Shown here piece by piece: positions 15,349 to 23,172 of a stretch of 33,579 nucleotides of DNA. The first letter of the stretch is position 1. Each line of letters starts with the position of its first letter. The position numbers and the translations under genes were made by a program. Location of the stretch: NCBI GenBank assembly GCA_002360555.1, contig DEQS01000041.1:1-33579 (forward strand), read 5' to 3'. This DNA is from Chloracidobacterium sp. UBA3360. GTDB taxonomy: Bacteria > Acidobacteriota > Blastocatellia > Pyrinomonadales > Pyrinomonadaceae. The notes beneath the pieces are model-generated. The model saw only the letters and a list, made by a program, of their open reading frames with translations, searched no databases and was not told where the DNA came from.

Positions 15349-15490
15349 CCGTTGACCCTCTAGAGCAAACCCACATAAAAAAAGCTTGAGATACTGATCA
15401 TTTTTGAATATTATGAACTTCAAAAGTGGACAGTTATGCGATCTATCATCGCCGGCCTGTCAGTCGTCAAAACGCGTACGGGTAACGCTT

Positions 15491-16837
15491 ATGAACAAGT
15501 TTCTATTTATCCTGGTACTCTTTTTTGCTTATAGTGCCAATGCTCAAATTACCCTGAACATCGATATCAAAACCGGTGACGATGATCTGCGGCCGGCTGA
15601 TTTTCAAAAGGATCCGGAATTGGTGGTTGCTCTCCGTGACGGAAGGGAGATCCGAAAAGAAAATATTAGCCGTGGTCAGGTATGGCCAAACAATTCGACC
15701 AGGCGAGTTGCGGTCGAGTTGCCCGAGGGTGTCGGATTAGCCGAGCTCACGGAATTGCGTCTATATAGAGAAACAACCCACGGCCGCCGATACGTGTGGG
15801 ATTATTTGGAAAAGGACAATTGGACTGTCAAGGCACTCAAAGTTACCGCTGTCTATCGGGAAGAGGGTGCGTCGAGATCTCTCGTCTTATTCGATCTGAA
15901 CCCCAGAGGAAACCTTTTCCGATTTGTCTATGATCCGACGACCCGACGCGGAGAGGGTCAAGTCTATCGGAAATCGTTCGTTCCTATCCTAGGGCCTCCT
16001 CCCAGAACAACGCCACTTAACGCAACGCTGGTGGTAACTCTTGGCACTGGCGCGGATGATCTTCGCGGCCGCGGTGATAATGTAAGTATCACGCTCAGGC
16101 TTCGCGGCTCTCCTGCAACCATTAATCTCGCAAATCTGAACGGCGGGACGAGACTGGATGCCAATTCGGAACGAATTTTTACCAAAGAGATCCCGAGCTC
16201 GGCGACGCTGGACATCAATTCAATCTCTGAGGTAATCGTCAAGCACGACGGCGGCAGCTCGAACGACGAGTGGGTGATCAACAAGGTACAAATCCTGATC
16301 AAGAAAACCGTCCCGGTGTCCGGTACACTTGGGCCGGGCAGAGAAACGACTAGGCTGTTGGTCAATAATACTTATCCGTCAATACATCGTTTTACGAGTC
16401 AAAGCCGGCAAAAATCATTTTTGGCAAACGCGGATCAGACTGCTTTACGAAACGCGACTATCACTGCGGTATTTACGACTGGTGATGATGATCTGAGAGG
16501 TGGAAATGACAACGTCGATCTCCTGATCAGATTCAAAACATCGCGCCAAATGATCACAGTTCGGAATCTCAATAACCGTGAAAATTGGCCAAATTACAGC
16601 ACGCGCACGATAAATAAAGAATTGTTAGGTTCGGACGAAATAGATATTGACGACATCAAATCGATCGAACTGCGACACACCGGTGGTGGTGGGATAGGAG
16701 CCGACAACTGGAACTTAGCCGGTTTCAAGTTGACGATAACAAAAGACGGCCGGACCCGCGAGCTTGTTGATGAGGTCAGGAGGTTGAGCTTTCGATTTAC
16801 GGGCGAATCAAGAAGTAAGGTTTTTTCGCTTGATTAG
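15491..16837 (+). CDS. Secreted protein with three PLAT/LH2-like repeats
   Basis: 448 residues from ATG 15491, with a signal peptide (FLFILVLFFAYSANA) and then three diverged copies of a module of about 130-145 residues. Each copy starts near a TGDDDLR / TGADDLRG / TGDDDLRGG motif and goes on to a NLN...NSTR-like stretch. It then has a [DI]xxIxxIxLRHxGG followed by DxWxLxxxxxxI, and ends in FRF or HRF. The acidic TGxDDLR and 'DNWNL' patterns recall PLAT/LH2 beta-sandwich domains, but the match is by eye only. Such domains bind lipids or proteins outside the cell. A frame extension to 15404 adds no signal sequence. It ends 21 bases before trpF. Confidence 0.75.
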   Translation: MNKFLFILVLFFAYSANAQITLNIDIKTGDDDLRPADFQKDPELVVALRDGREIRKENISRGQVWPNNSTRRVAVELPEGVGLAELTELRLYRETTHGRRYVWDYLEKDNWTVKALKVTAVYREEGASRSLVLFDLNPRGNLFRFVYDPTTRRGEGQVYRKSFVPILGPPPRTTPLNATLVVTLGTGADDLRGRGDNVSITLRLRGSPATINLANLNGGTRLDANSERIFTKEIPSSATLDINSISEVIVKHDGGSSNDEWVINKVQILIKKTVPVSGTLGPGRETTRLLVNNTYPSIHRFTSQSRQKSFLANADQTALRNATITAVFTTGDDDLRGGNDNVDLLIRFKTSRQMITVRNLNNRENWPNYSTRTINKELLGSDEIDIDDIKSIELRHTGGGGIGADNWNLAGFKLTITKDGRTRELVDEVRRLSFRFTGESRSKVFSLD

Positions 16838-16858
16838 CTCTAAGGCCGGTCGCTCAGT

Positions 16859-17506
16859 ATGATTCGCGTAAAGATCTGTTGTATCGCCAATGAACAAGAG
16901 GCCGCTGATGCGATCTCGTTTGGGGCGTCGGCGATCGGGCTTGTCGGTGAGATGCCGTCGGGGCCGGGGCCGATCTCAGATGTGGAAATTTATCACATCG
17001 CTCAAACTGTCCCGCCGCCGATCGCGACGTTTTTGCTGACCAGCCAGCAAACTGCTCAGGGCATCATTGCCCATCACCACCGAACGAACACCAACACGAT
17101 ACAGATCGTTGACGAGTTGACCGACCGAGCATATCACGAGATCCGCGAGGCTTCGCCTTATGTAAAATTGGTGCAGGTCATTCACGTCATTGGCGAACAG
17201 TCTGTTGATGAGGCCACGGAGATTGCCGAGCATGTTGATGCGATATTGCTCGATAGCGGAAACCCTTCATTAGAAATAAAGGAACTAGGCGGGACCGGCC
17301 GCCGGCATGATTGGTCGCTGTCGCGACGGATCGTTGAGACTTGCGGCAAGCCAGTTTTTCTAGCGGGTGGTTTGAATTCCGATAACGTCCGCGAAGCTAT
17401 CGAGACTGTGCAGCCTTTTGGATTGGATATTTGTTCGGGTGTTCGGACGGATGGGGAGCTGGACGTTAACAAATTGGAAAAGTTTTTTAACGGTGTGAAT
17501 CGATAA
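16859..17506 (+). CDS. trpF: Divergent phosphoribosylanthranilate isomerase (TrpF-like)
   Basis: TrpF converts phosphoribosylanthranilate to an enol-ribulose in tryptophan synthesis, using a Cys and an Asp in a TIM barrel. The 215-residue protein keeps the front strand VKICCI (catalytic-position Cys7), LLDS with the Asp of the general-acid strand, GGTGRRHDW, LAGGLNSDNV and DICSGVRT. It departs from classical TrpF in the strand-2 region, where the SPR motif is replaced by EMPSGPGPIS, and in KICC instead of KICG. No other trp gene is nearby. It may be true TrpF or a paralogous sugar-phosphate isomerase. It overlaps by 20 bases with the convergent M23 gene. Confidence 0.75.
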   Translation: MIRVKICCIANEQEAADAISFGASAIGLVGEMPSGPGPISDVEIYHIAQTVPPPIATFLLTSQQTAQGIIAHHHRTNTNTIQIVDELTDRAYHEIREASPYVKLVQVIHVIGEQSVDEATEIAEHVDAILLDSGNPSLEIKELGGTGRRHDWSLSRRIVETCGKPVFLAGGLNSDNVREAIETVQPFGLDICSGVRTDGELDVNKLEKFFNGVNR

Positions 17507-18095
17507 ACTCCGACGGGTCAACCCACCCATTTCTATCATTTGAATATCCACCACCCGCTTGATTCCACATCGGGCAATTGCTTGTTCGTATCTCAAAGTG
17601 GAGATGGCACGGATATCGACCATTAGCATTGCCAACCCTACCTATCGGCTGACGCTTTTTTACTTCACCTTCTTTTTTTAGAATCTCCAACATATGGCCG
17701 TAAAGTGTTTCGACCTTTTCGCCTGACTGCAATGTATGTTCAATGATGACAACGTTGCCCCAGCCCGGACCCGCATCCTTAGCAAATGTAACAACACCAT
17801 CGGCCGAAGCAAACACGGGTTCTCCACAATCAGTGTTTCCGCCGGTGTTTTTATTCCAATCCTCGCCGAGATGTGCATTCTCGCCAAATTCCAACGCGTT
17901 GTACCAATCGTCCCGATCCTTGGCTTGAGTAACGGATTCAGTCTTCCCGATGGGATACGCAAAGTTATTAGCTATGACCACAGTTTTTTGTGGCGTGTCG
18001 ATTTTTTCGTTGTCATTTCTGACCTTCTCGGCAGTTTGGCAAGCGAGAGAAACGATAACAGTAGCCAGTAGAAAAGAAATTCTTATACCCACCAT
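17487..18095 (-). CDS. M23 (LytM/lysostaphin-type) peptidase lipoprotein
   Basis: A probable peptidoglycan endopeptidase outside the cytoplasmic membrane. From ATG 18095, 202 residues: signal with lipobox VSLAC (lipid-modified Cys19), then a linker, then the M23 zinc motifs HLGEDW (HxxxD), VEHTL, LYGHM and the HLHFE triad. All metal ligands are present, so the enzyme is likely active. EPVFASADGVVTF is typical of the fold. A TTG at 18125 is an alternative start with 10 extra residues. It is divergent from dapA, sharing an 81-base space, and tail-to-tail with trpF. The link to DAP synthesis is thematic (cell wall) only. Confidence 0.88.
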   Translation of the reverse strand: MVGIRISFLLATVIVSLACQTAEKVRNDNEKIDTPQKTVVIANNFAYPIGKTESVTQAKDRDDWYNALEFGENAHLGEDWNKNTGGNTDCGEPVFASADGVVTFAKDAGPGWGNVVIIEHTLQSGEKVETLYGHMLEILKKEGEVKKRQPIGRVGNANGRYPCHLHFEIRTSNCPMWNQAGGGYSNDRNGWVDPSEFIDSHR

Positions 18096-18113
18096 AAATT
18101 TCGCCGAACTATT

Positions 18114-18143
18114 TTGTAACTTCAACCTCGATAAGAATATACT
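18114..18143 (+). promoter_or_regulatory. Predicted sigma70-type promoter for dapA
   Basis: TTGTAA (18114-18119), an 18-base spacer and TATACT (18138-18143) lie in the space between the divergent M23 gene and dapA. Predicted transcription would begin near 18150, about 13 bases before the mini-ORF start at 18163. The match is by consensus only. Confidence 0.5.
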
Positions 18144-18162
18144 TAACCCAAATTTAGAGGCA

Positions 18163-18180
18163 ATGAGTATTTTGCTATGA
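18163..18180 (+). CDS. Five-codon leader mini-ORF overlapping the dapA start
   Basis: ATG AGT ATT TTG CTA TGA encodes MSILL. AGAGG sits 4 bases upstream of its ATG, while dapA itself has no ribosome site in the bases preceding 18177. The TGA overlaps the dapA ATG as ATGA (18177-18180). The arrangement would suit translational coupling or re-initiation. It could also be coincidence in an AT-rich leader, with dapA initiating through the same AGAGG at a longer distance. Confidence 0.4.
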   Translation: MSILL

Positions 18181-19079
18181 CGATAGAATTAGACTGGATG
18201 GAGGGTTGTGCGACGGCTTTGGTGACGCCTTTTAACAAGGACGGGTCGGTCGATGACGGCTGTTTTAAGAAGCTGGTCGAGCGGCAGATAAAGGGCGGGG
18301 TTAAGATCCTGGTGCCGTGCGGGACGACGGGCGAAAACGTCACGATGGACGAGACCGAGCGGCTGCACGTTATCAAAATGACGGTCGAGATCGCCAAAAA
18401 GCTTGGGGCTCACGTAATCGCCGGGACCGGCAGCAACAATACCGCTGCGACGATAGATTTTACGCGGCGGGCGAGAGAAGCAGGTGCGGACGCGGCTTTG
18501 ATCGTTGCTCCGTATTACAACAAGCCTACGCAGGACGGGATGTTTGCCCATTTTGGCGAGATCGCCAAGTCGGTCAAGGGGTTTCCGATCATGCTCTACA
18601 ACGTGCCCTCGCGGACGTCGTCAAATATCTCCGCCGCGACGACGCTAAGGCTTGCTGAAAAGTACGAGAACATCGTCGCTACTAAGGAAGCGTCCGGTGA
18701 CCTTTCGCAAGTGATGCAGATAATTGCGGGGCGGCCAAAGAATTTCAAGGTATTTTCAGGTGACGATGCCTCAACGCTGCCGCTGATCGTGCTCGGTGCG
18801 GACGGGCTGGTTTCGGTCTGTGCGAACGAGATACCAAAAGAAACCTCAAAAATGGTCGATCACGCGCTCAACGGCTCATTCCACTTTGCACGCAAAATAC
18901 ACTACAAAATATTGCCGCTGATGGAAGCGAACTTTATCGAGTCCTCTCCGGCTCCGTGTAAATTTGTAATGAAAGAAATGGGGCTGTGTGAGGAAAATCT
19001 GCGACTGCCGCTTGTGCCCGTCACGGCTGAGACGCGAGCAAAACTCAAAGCCGTAATGAAAGAGGTTATCGGCAAATGA
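18177..19079 (+). CDS. dapA: 4-hydroxy-tetrahydrodipicolinate synthase
   Basis: Condenses aspartate semialdehyde with pyruvate, the first committed DAP step. 300 residues, the normal length (E. coli 292). GTTGE (49-53) binds pyruvate carboxylate, YNVPSRT places the catalytic Tyr141, Lys170 in ATKEASG forms the Schiff base, and GDDASTLP and GADGLVSV follow. PYYNKPTQDG is the allosteric-region loop. ATG 18177 has no Shine-Dalgarno of its own but is overlapped by an upstream mini-ORF. It overlaps the next gene by four bases (ATGA), so the two are coupled. Confidence 0.97.
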   Translation: MTIELDWMEGCATALVTPFNKDGSVDDGCFKKLVERQIKGGVKILVPCGTTGENVTMDETERLHVIKMTVEIAKKLGAHVIAGTGSNNTAATIDFTRRAREAGADAALIVAPYYNKPTQDGMFAHFGEIAKSVKGFPIMLYNVPSRTSSNISAATTLRLAEKYENIVATKEASGDLSQVMQIIAGRPKNFKVFSGDDASTLPLIVLGADGLVSVCANEIPKETSKMVDHALNGSFHFARKIHYKILPLMEANFIESSPAPCKFVMKEMGLCEENLRLPLVPVTAETRAKLKAVMKEVIGK

Positions 19080-19534
19080 GTAAGTGTTTTTGGGGCTTAT
19101 TGCTTATTGCCGTGATCGTGGGTGCGGCTCAGGCACAAAAGGTCTCCCGCGAGGAAGCCGACGTACGTGCAGCGATCGGCCGATGGGCCGACGCAGTCAA
19201 AGACCGCGATCAAAAGGCTCTCGATGCTCTTTTTGCGGAGGACCTTTTTATCACTGACTATAACGGCGCGACGAGGGGAAAGAAAGAGGAGCTTGAGGTT
19301 CTGAAGCCATCGGAAACGATGAAAACCATCTCGGTCACGAATGACAATATCGTCGTGAGGATCTACAACAAATCTAAAACTGCGGTTGTCACGGCGGTAG
19401 TAAAAATGGTTTTTGAGATCGGCGGCAAGCAAACATCGATGGCGATGCGATACACCAGCGTTTGGGAAAAACGAAAGGGAAACTGGCAGATCGTTGTGCT
19501 GCAAACGGAGCGGGTGGCACCGGCTAAAACATAG
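19076..19534 (+). CDS. Secreted DUF4440/SnoaL-like (NTF2 fold) protein
   Basis: 152 residues with a signal peptide (LLLIAVIVGAAQAQ, cleavage near AQA) and an NTF2-like domain of about 115 residues. RAAIGRWADAVKDRDQKALDALFAEDLFITDYNG is the typical first helix pair and strand, and WEKRKGNWQIVVLQTERV the last strands. DUF4440 proteins are small cone-shaped pockets with varied roles, and no catalytic residue can be assigned. Coupled to dapA by ATGA overlap and to the next gene by a 2-base gap, so it is probably expressed in the same transcript. A functional link to DAP synthesis is not implied by sequence. Confidence 0.82.
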   Translation: MSKCFWGLLLIAVIVGAAQAQKVSREEADVRAAIGRWADAVKDRDQKALDALFAEDLFITDYNGATRGKKEELEVLKPSETMKTISVTNDNIVVRIYNKSKTAVVTAVVKMVFEIGGKQTSMAMRYTSVWEKRKGNWQIVVLQTERVAPAKT

Positions 19535-19536
19535 AG

Positions 19537-20187
19537 ATGTTCGAAAAAGGTCAGAAACACGAGTTGCAATTTGAGCGAATTGTATTTTTTAGCGATGCGG
19601 TTTTTGCGATCGCGATCACGTTATTGATCATCGAGATCAAGGTGCCGCATCTCGAACATGGTGCCGCGACGCCGCGCGATTTTCTCATCTCGCTCGCACG
19701 GCTTATACCAAATTTTATCGGCTATTTTTTTAGCTTTCTCGTTATCGGGGCCTATTGGGTCGGGCATCACAAAGTTTATGGGATGATCGTCGATTGGAAT
19801 TACGGCCTCATTTGGCGAAATGTGTTTTTCCTGATGACGATCGCATTTATGCCGTTTGCGAGTGCATTTTTTAGCGAGTATTTTACTGAACTTGTGCCGC
19901 TGGTTTTGTATGCGTTGACCTTTTCGCTTGCCGGTATTTTGGAGATCGTGCAGTTTCGTTATGCTTATCGACATGGCCTGATGGATCCGGACGCAAAAGC
20001 TGAGGATGTAAGGCTTATCGCCTGGCGAATGTCTGTATTGCCAGTTGCTGGCCTTGCCGCGATCGCAATTGCCGTTATCGCCAAACCAATGTTTGCCGGT
20101 TTGGCGTTTATGCTGATCCCGGTCGCACATCAGATCATCAAGAGAAAACTTGGAAAAACGACCGAGCAGGAGGTTGTTGGGACCTAA
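19537..20187 (+). CDS. TMEM175-family (DUF1211) potassium channel
   Basis: Bacterial TMEM175 proteins are tetrameric K+-selective channels of six membrane helices per subunit. The 216-residue sequence begins with the family hallmark RIVFFSDAVFAIAITLLIIE, containing the FSD motif that lines the pore. It continues with five further hydrophobic spans (e.g. FLISLARLIPNFIGYFFSFLVI, WRNVFFLMTIAFMPFASAFF). The length fits a one-repeat bacterial channel. The start ATG 19537 lies two bases after the previous stop with AGAG immediately before. Its place among biosynthetic genes gives no clue to its trigger. Confidence 0.88.
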   Translation: MFEKGQKHELQFERIVFFSDAVFAIAITLLIIEIKVPHLEHGAATPRDFLISLARLIPNFIGYFFSFLVIGAYWVGHHKVYGMIVDWNYGLIWRNVFFLMTIAFMPFASAFFSEYFTELVPLVLYALTFSLAGILEIVQFRYAYRHGLMDPDAKAEDVRLIAWRMSVLPVAGLAAIAIAVIAKPMFAGLAFMLIPVAHQIIKRKLGKTTEQEVVGT

Positions 20188-20202
20188 CCCGAATCGAACA
20201 TT

Positions 20203-20598
20203 ATGGAATTTGACGATCTAAGAAAGCCGGGCGGGACTTCGGGTGGGTTGATCGAGTTTGTGGTCGGATTCGTCATGACCATCTCGGGCGGCTATATGCT
20301 CATCAGCCGTGTGATCGTGACCAGCGGCTTTTGGAACTGGGGCGGTTACAACACCTTTGGCCTTTCGCTCGTGCCGCTGATATTTGGCATCGCGTTCGTT
20401 TTCTTTAACGGCAGATCTATCATCGGGTGGATCCTCGTCGCGATCAGCATCATCGTTATAGCGTCGGGCATTTTGATGAATCTGCAGATCTATTTCCAGC
20501 CGACGAGTCTTTTTAACACCGTGATAATGCTCATTTTATTTGCTGGCGGAATTGGATTGATCGCAAGGGCAGTTATTGCAAATCGAGACGACGTTTAG
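20203..20598 (+). CDS. Hypothetical four-helix membrane protein
   Basis: 131 residues with a polar N-terminus (MEFDDLRKPGGTSGG) and about four hydrophobic helices (GGLIEFVVGFVMTISGGYMLI; FGLSLVPLIFGIAFVFF; IIGWILVAISIIVIASGI; FNTVIMLILFAGGIGLIA). No motif that I can tie to a family. It starts 15 bases after the channel gene and 18 bases before dapD, on the same strand, so it is very likely part of the same operon. Confidence 0.75.
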   Translation: MEFDDLRKPGGTSGGLIEFVVGFVMTISGGYMLISRVIVTSGFWNWGGYNTFGLSLVPLIFGIAFVFFNGRSIIGWILVAISIIVIASGILMNLQIYFQPTSLFNTVIMLILFAGGIGLIARAVIANRDDV

Positions 20599-20616
20599 GC
20601 AAGCGGGGAGAATTTT

Positions 20617-21447
20617 GTGAATCTACAGAGTGAAATAGAGAAATTGTTCGAAAAAGCGGAATTTTCTTCCGACGATCGCGAGATCTACGAAATATTCAAA
20701 ACCGCACTGCGTCGTGGTGAGATCCGCTCGGCAGAAAAAGCGGCCGACGGCATTTGGCATGCAAACGCTTGGGTCAAGCAGGGGATTTTGCTTGGATTTC
20801 GGATGGGCACGATGGTCGAGATGTCTAAACCGACCGAGACGCTGCAATTTTTTGACAAAGACACATTTCCGCTGCGGCCAATGACGCTCGATGATGGTGT
20901 GAGGATCGTGATGGGCGGTTCGGCGATACGCGACGGCTGCTATGTGGCACCTAGCGTTGTGGTCGTGCCGCCGGCGTATATCAATGTGGGCTCGTATGTG
21001 GACGAAGGGACGATGGTCGATTCGCATGCTCTGGTCGGCTCGTGTGCGCAGATCGGCAAGCGGGTTCATTTGTCAGCAGCGGCGCAGATCGGCGGAGTGT
21101 TGGAGCCGGTCGGAGCGGTGCCGGTAATTATCGAGGATGATGTTCTGGTCGGCGGCAACACTGGGGTTTACGAGGGAACCATTGTCCGCGAGGGAGCGGT
21201 GCTAGCGAGCGGCGTGATACTGACGCGTTCGACACCGGTCTTCGACCTGCCAAATGGCCGAATTATCAAATCGGACGGCGACAAGCCACTCGAAATTCCC
21301 GCCGGAGCGGTAGTTGTGCAGGGCTCGCGTGCCGTGTCGAGTGGGTTTGGCAAGGAAAACGGCCTGTCGATCTATTGCCCGATCATCGTCAAATACCGCG
21401 ACGACAAGACCGACGCTTCGACCAAACTAGAGGATTATCTGCGATGA
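20617..21447 (+). CDS. dapD: 2,3,4,5-tetrahydropyridine-2,6-dicarboxylate N-succinyltransferase
   Basis: Succinylates tetrahydrodipicolinate, opening the succinylase branch of DAP synthesis. 276 residues (E. coli 274) with helical N-terminal part and left-handed beta-helix hexapeptide region (VMGGSAIRDGCYVAPSVVVV, NVGSYVDEGTMVDSHALVGS, AQIGKRVHLSAAAQIGGVLEP). The family-typical DVLVGGNTGVYEGTIVREGAVLASGVILT is also present. The gene starts with GTG at 20617, backed by a GGGGAG ribosome site 6-7 bases upstream. It overlaps the RNase gene by four bases (ATGA). Confidence 0.96.
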   Translation: MNLQSEIEKLFEKAEFSSDDREIYEIFKTALRRGEIRSAEKAADGIWHANAWVKQGILLGFRMGTMVEMSKPTETLQFFDKDTFPLRPMTLDDGVRIVMGGSAIRDGCYVAPSVVVVPPAYINVGSYVDEGTMVDSHALVGSCAQIGKRVHLSAAAQIGGVLEPVGAVPVIIEDDVLVGGNTGVYEGTIVREGAVLASGVILTRSTPVFDLPNGRIIKSDGDKPLEIPAGAVVVQGSRAVSSGFGKENGLSIYCPIIVKYRDDKTDASTKLEDYLR

Positions 21448-22904
21448 ACGATCAAGGCTCGGGAAATTGGCTCGACGGCAAAGCTCATCAAGCGATGATC
21501 GACAACGGATTTGAGCCGGAGTTTTCAAATGACGTTTGGGAACAGATAAAGCAGATACAGTCGAGCGTCGTTAATGATATCGGCGTCCGTGATATGCGTG
21601 ATCTGCTTTGGTCGTCGATCGACAATGACTCGTCGCGTGATCTCGATCAGATAGAGTGGGCGGAGCAGCTTGAGAACGGCGATATTCGCGTGCTTGTGGG
21701 GATAGCGGATGTTGATTCGCTCGTGCCGGTGTATTCGCCAATTGACATGCACGCCGCGCAAAATACCGTCACCGTTTATACCCAGAGCGAGATATTTCCG
21801 ATGCTGCCCGAAGAGCTTTCGACCGATCTAACCTCGCTCAACGAGGGCGTTGACCGTCACGCGGTCGTCGCGGAGATGACGATCAAAGAAAATGGCGACG
21901 TGCCGGAGTCGACGTTTTACAGGGCGTTAGTCAATAACCGTGCAAAGCTATCCTACGAAGAGATCGGGCCGTGGCTTGATGGTAAGGCCGACGTTCCCGC
22001 AAAGGTCGCTGGCTTACCGGGTTTGCGTGAGCAGATCGAATTGCAAGATAAGGCGGCGAACAGATTGCAGGCATATCGCACCGTAAAAGGTGCCCTCCAA
22101 TTTGAATCGATCGAATCGACGGCGGTTGTCGAGAATGGCGAGGTCAAATCCATCCGCTCGGTCGAGCCAAATGGTGCCCGACGGCTCATCGAAAATTTTA
22201 TGGTCGCGGCTAACGTTGAGATGGCCGAGTTTCTCGAAAATAATGGTGCCTTGTCGCTCCGCCGTGTCGTGAACACGCCAAAAGATTGGGACGGCATTGT
22301 CAGGATCGCTGCCGAATATGGCGAACACCTGCCCGCCGAACCTGACCAACCGGCTCTCGCCGCATTTCTGGCAAAACGCCGTGCCGCCGATCCCGACCAT
22401 TTTCCCGATCTGTCACTCTCGATAATCAAACTTATCGGCAACGGCGAATATGTTGTCCAACGTCAGGGCGAAGACGCTGGCGGGCATTTTGGTTTGGCTG
22501 TTCGCGATTATGCCCATTCGACCGCTCCGAACCGCCGATTTACCGACATCGTCATTCAGCGTTTGGTAAAGAGCGTGATCGATAAAACTCCGTCGCCATA
22601 CACGGCCGACGAGCTCGACTCGATCGCCGAACACGCAAATCTGCAGGAAAAGGGTGCCCGAAAGGTCGAGCGCAAGATGCGAAAGATCGTCGCCGCCAGC
22701 GTGATGCAGCGGCACATCGGCGAGAATTTTGACGCTATCGTCACGGGTGATACGTCGGCTGGGGTGTTTGCCCGGATACTGCGTCCGCCGGTCGATGGCC
22801 GAATTGTCAACGGCGAGTACAACGTAAAAGTCGGTGACAAGATCCGCGTTCGTCTGCTTTCGGCAAATCCGAATAACGGCTTTATCGACTTTGCTGTCAA
22901 CTGA
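21444..22904 (+). CDS. RNase II-family (RNB) exoribonuclease, short form
   Basis: RNB enzymes degrade RNA 3'-5' processively. The 486-residue product has an N-terminal region, an RNB domain with the metal motif SIDNDSSRDLDQ, a YAHSTAPNRRFTDIVIQR active-site motif and a C-terminal S1-like beta barrel (FDAIVTGDTSAGVFARIL). Mapped on E. coli RNase II, Asp60, Asp66 and Asp68 match D201, D207 and D209, while the fourth, D210, is Gln69. This SRDLDQ variant and the lack of cold-shock domains resemble the shorter Deinococcus-type RNB enzyme. Start ATG 21444 overlaps the dapD stop, implying coupling. Activity is likely but the Gln is worth testing. Confidence 0.88.
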   Translation: MNDQGSGNWLDGKAHQAMIDNGFEPEFSNDVWEQIKQIQSSVVNDIGVRDMRDLLWSSIDNDSSRDLDQIEWAEQLENGDIRVLVGIADVDSLVPVYSPIDMHAAQNTVTVYTQSEIFPMLPEELSTDLTSLNEGVDRHAVVAEMTIKENGDVPESTFYRALVNNRAKLSYEEIGPWLDGKADVPAKVAGLPGLREQIELQDKAANRLQAYRTVKGALQFESIESTAVVENGEVKSIRSVEPNGARRLIENFMVAANVEMAEFLENNGALSLRRVVNTPKDWDGIVRIAAEYGEHLPAEPDQPALAAFLAKRRAADPDHFPDLSLSIIKLIGNGEYVVQRQGEDAGGHFGLAVRDYAHSTAPNRRFTDIVIQRLVKSVIDKTPSPYTADELDSIAEHANLQEKGARKVERKMRKIVAASVMQRHIGENFDAIVTGDTSAGVFARILRPPVDGRIVNGEYNVKVGDKIRVRLLSANPNNGFIDFAVN

Positions 22905-22962
22905 CGCCGCAGCGAAGTTTTTAACCTAACCGCAAATTGCTAAGATAGTTGTAGAGGAATAT

Positions 22963-23172
22963 ATGGGACAAAACGAACCGGAAAACGGCGAGAAACATGG
23001 GCTTAAGGATAGCATTACAGGATTTGGGCAAAAGATCATCGGCGAGATCGAGTCGCTTGCGGGCGTGATAAATGCCGATCCGCTGGCACAGGCCGAGGGT
23101 GAATTTAACGTCGAGGTCGGCGAGATCCGCGAAGAACTCGAAGAAGACGGAGTCGAGGAAGACAAGGAATGA
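22963..23172 (+). CDS. Small acidic hypothetical protein
   Basis: 69 residues, rich in Glu/Asp, ending in a negatively charged tail (EIREELEEDGVEEDKE). The middle (SITGFGQKIIGEIESLAGV) looks like an amphipathic helix, reminiscent of CsbD-like small stress proteins but without a firm match. A clear ribosome site (AGAGG) precedes ATG 22963, and the frame overlaps the following aminotransferase start, both supporting it as a real gene rather than a chance frame. Confidence 0.65.
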   Translation: MGQNEPENGEKHGLKDSITGFGQKIIGEIESLAGVINADPLAQAEGEFNVEVGEIREELEEDGVEEDKE

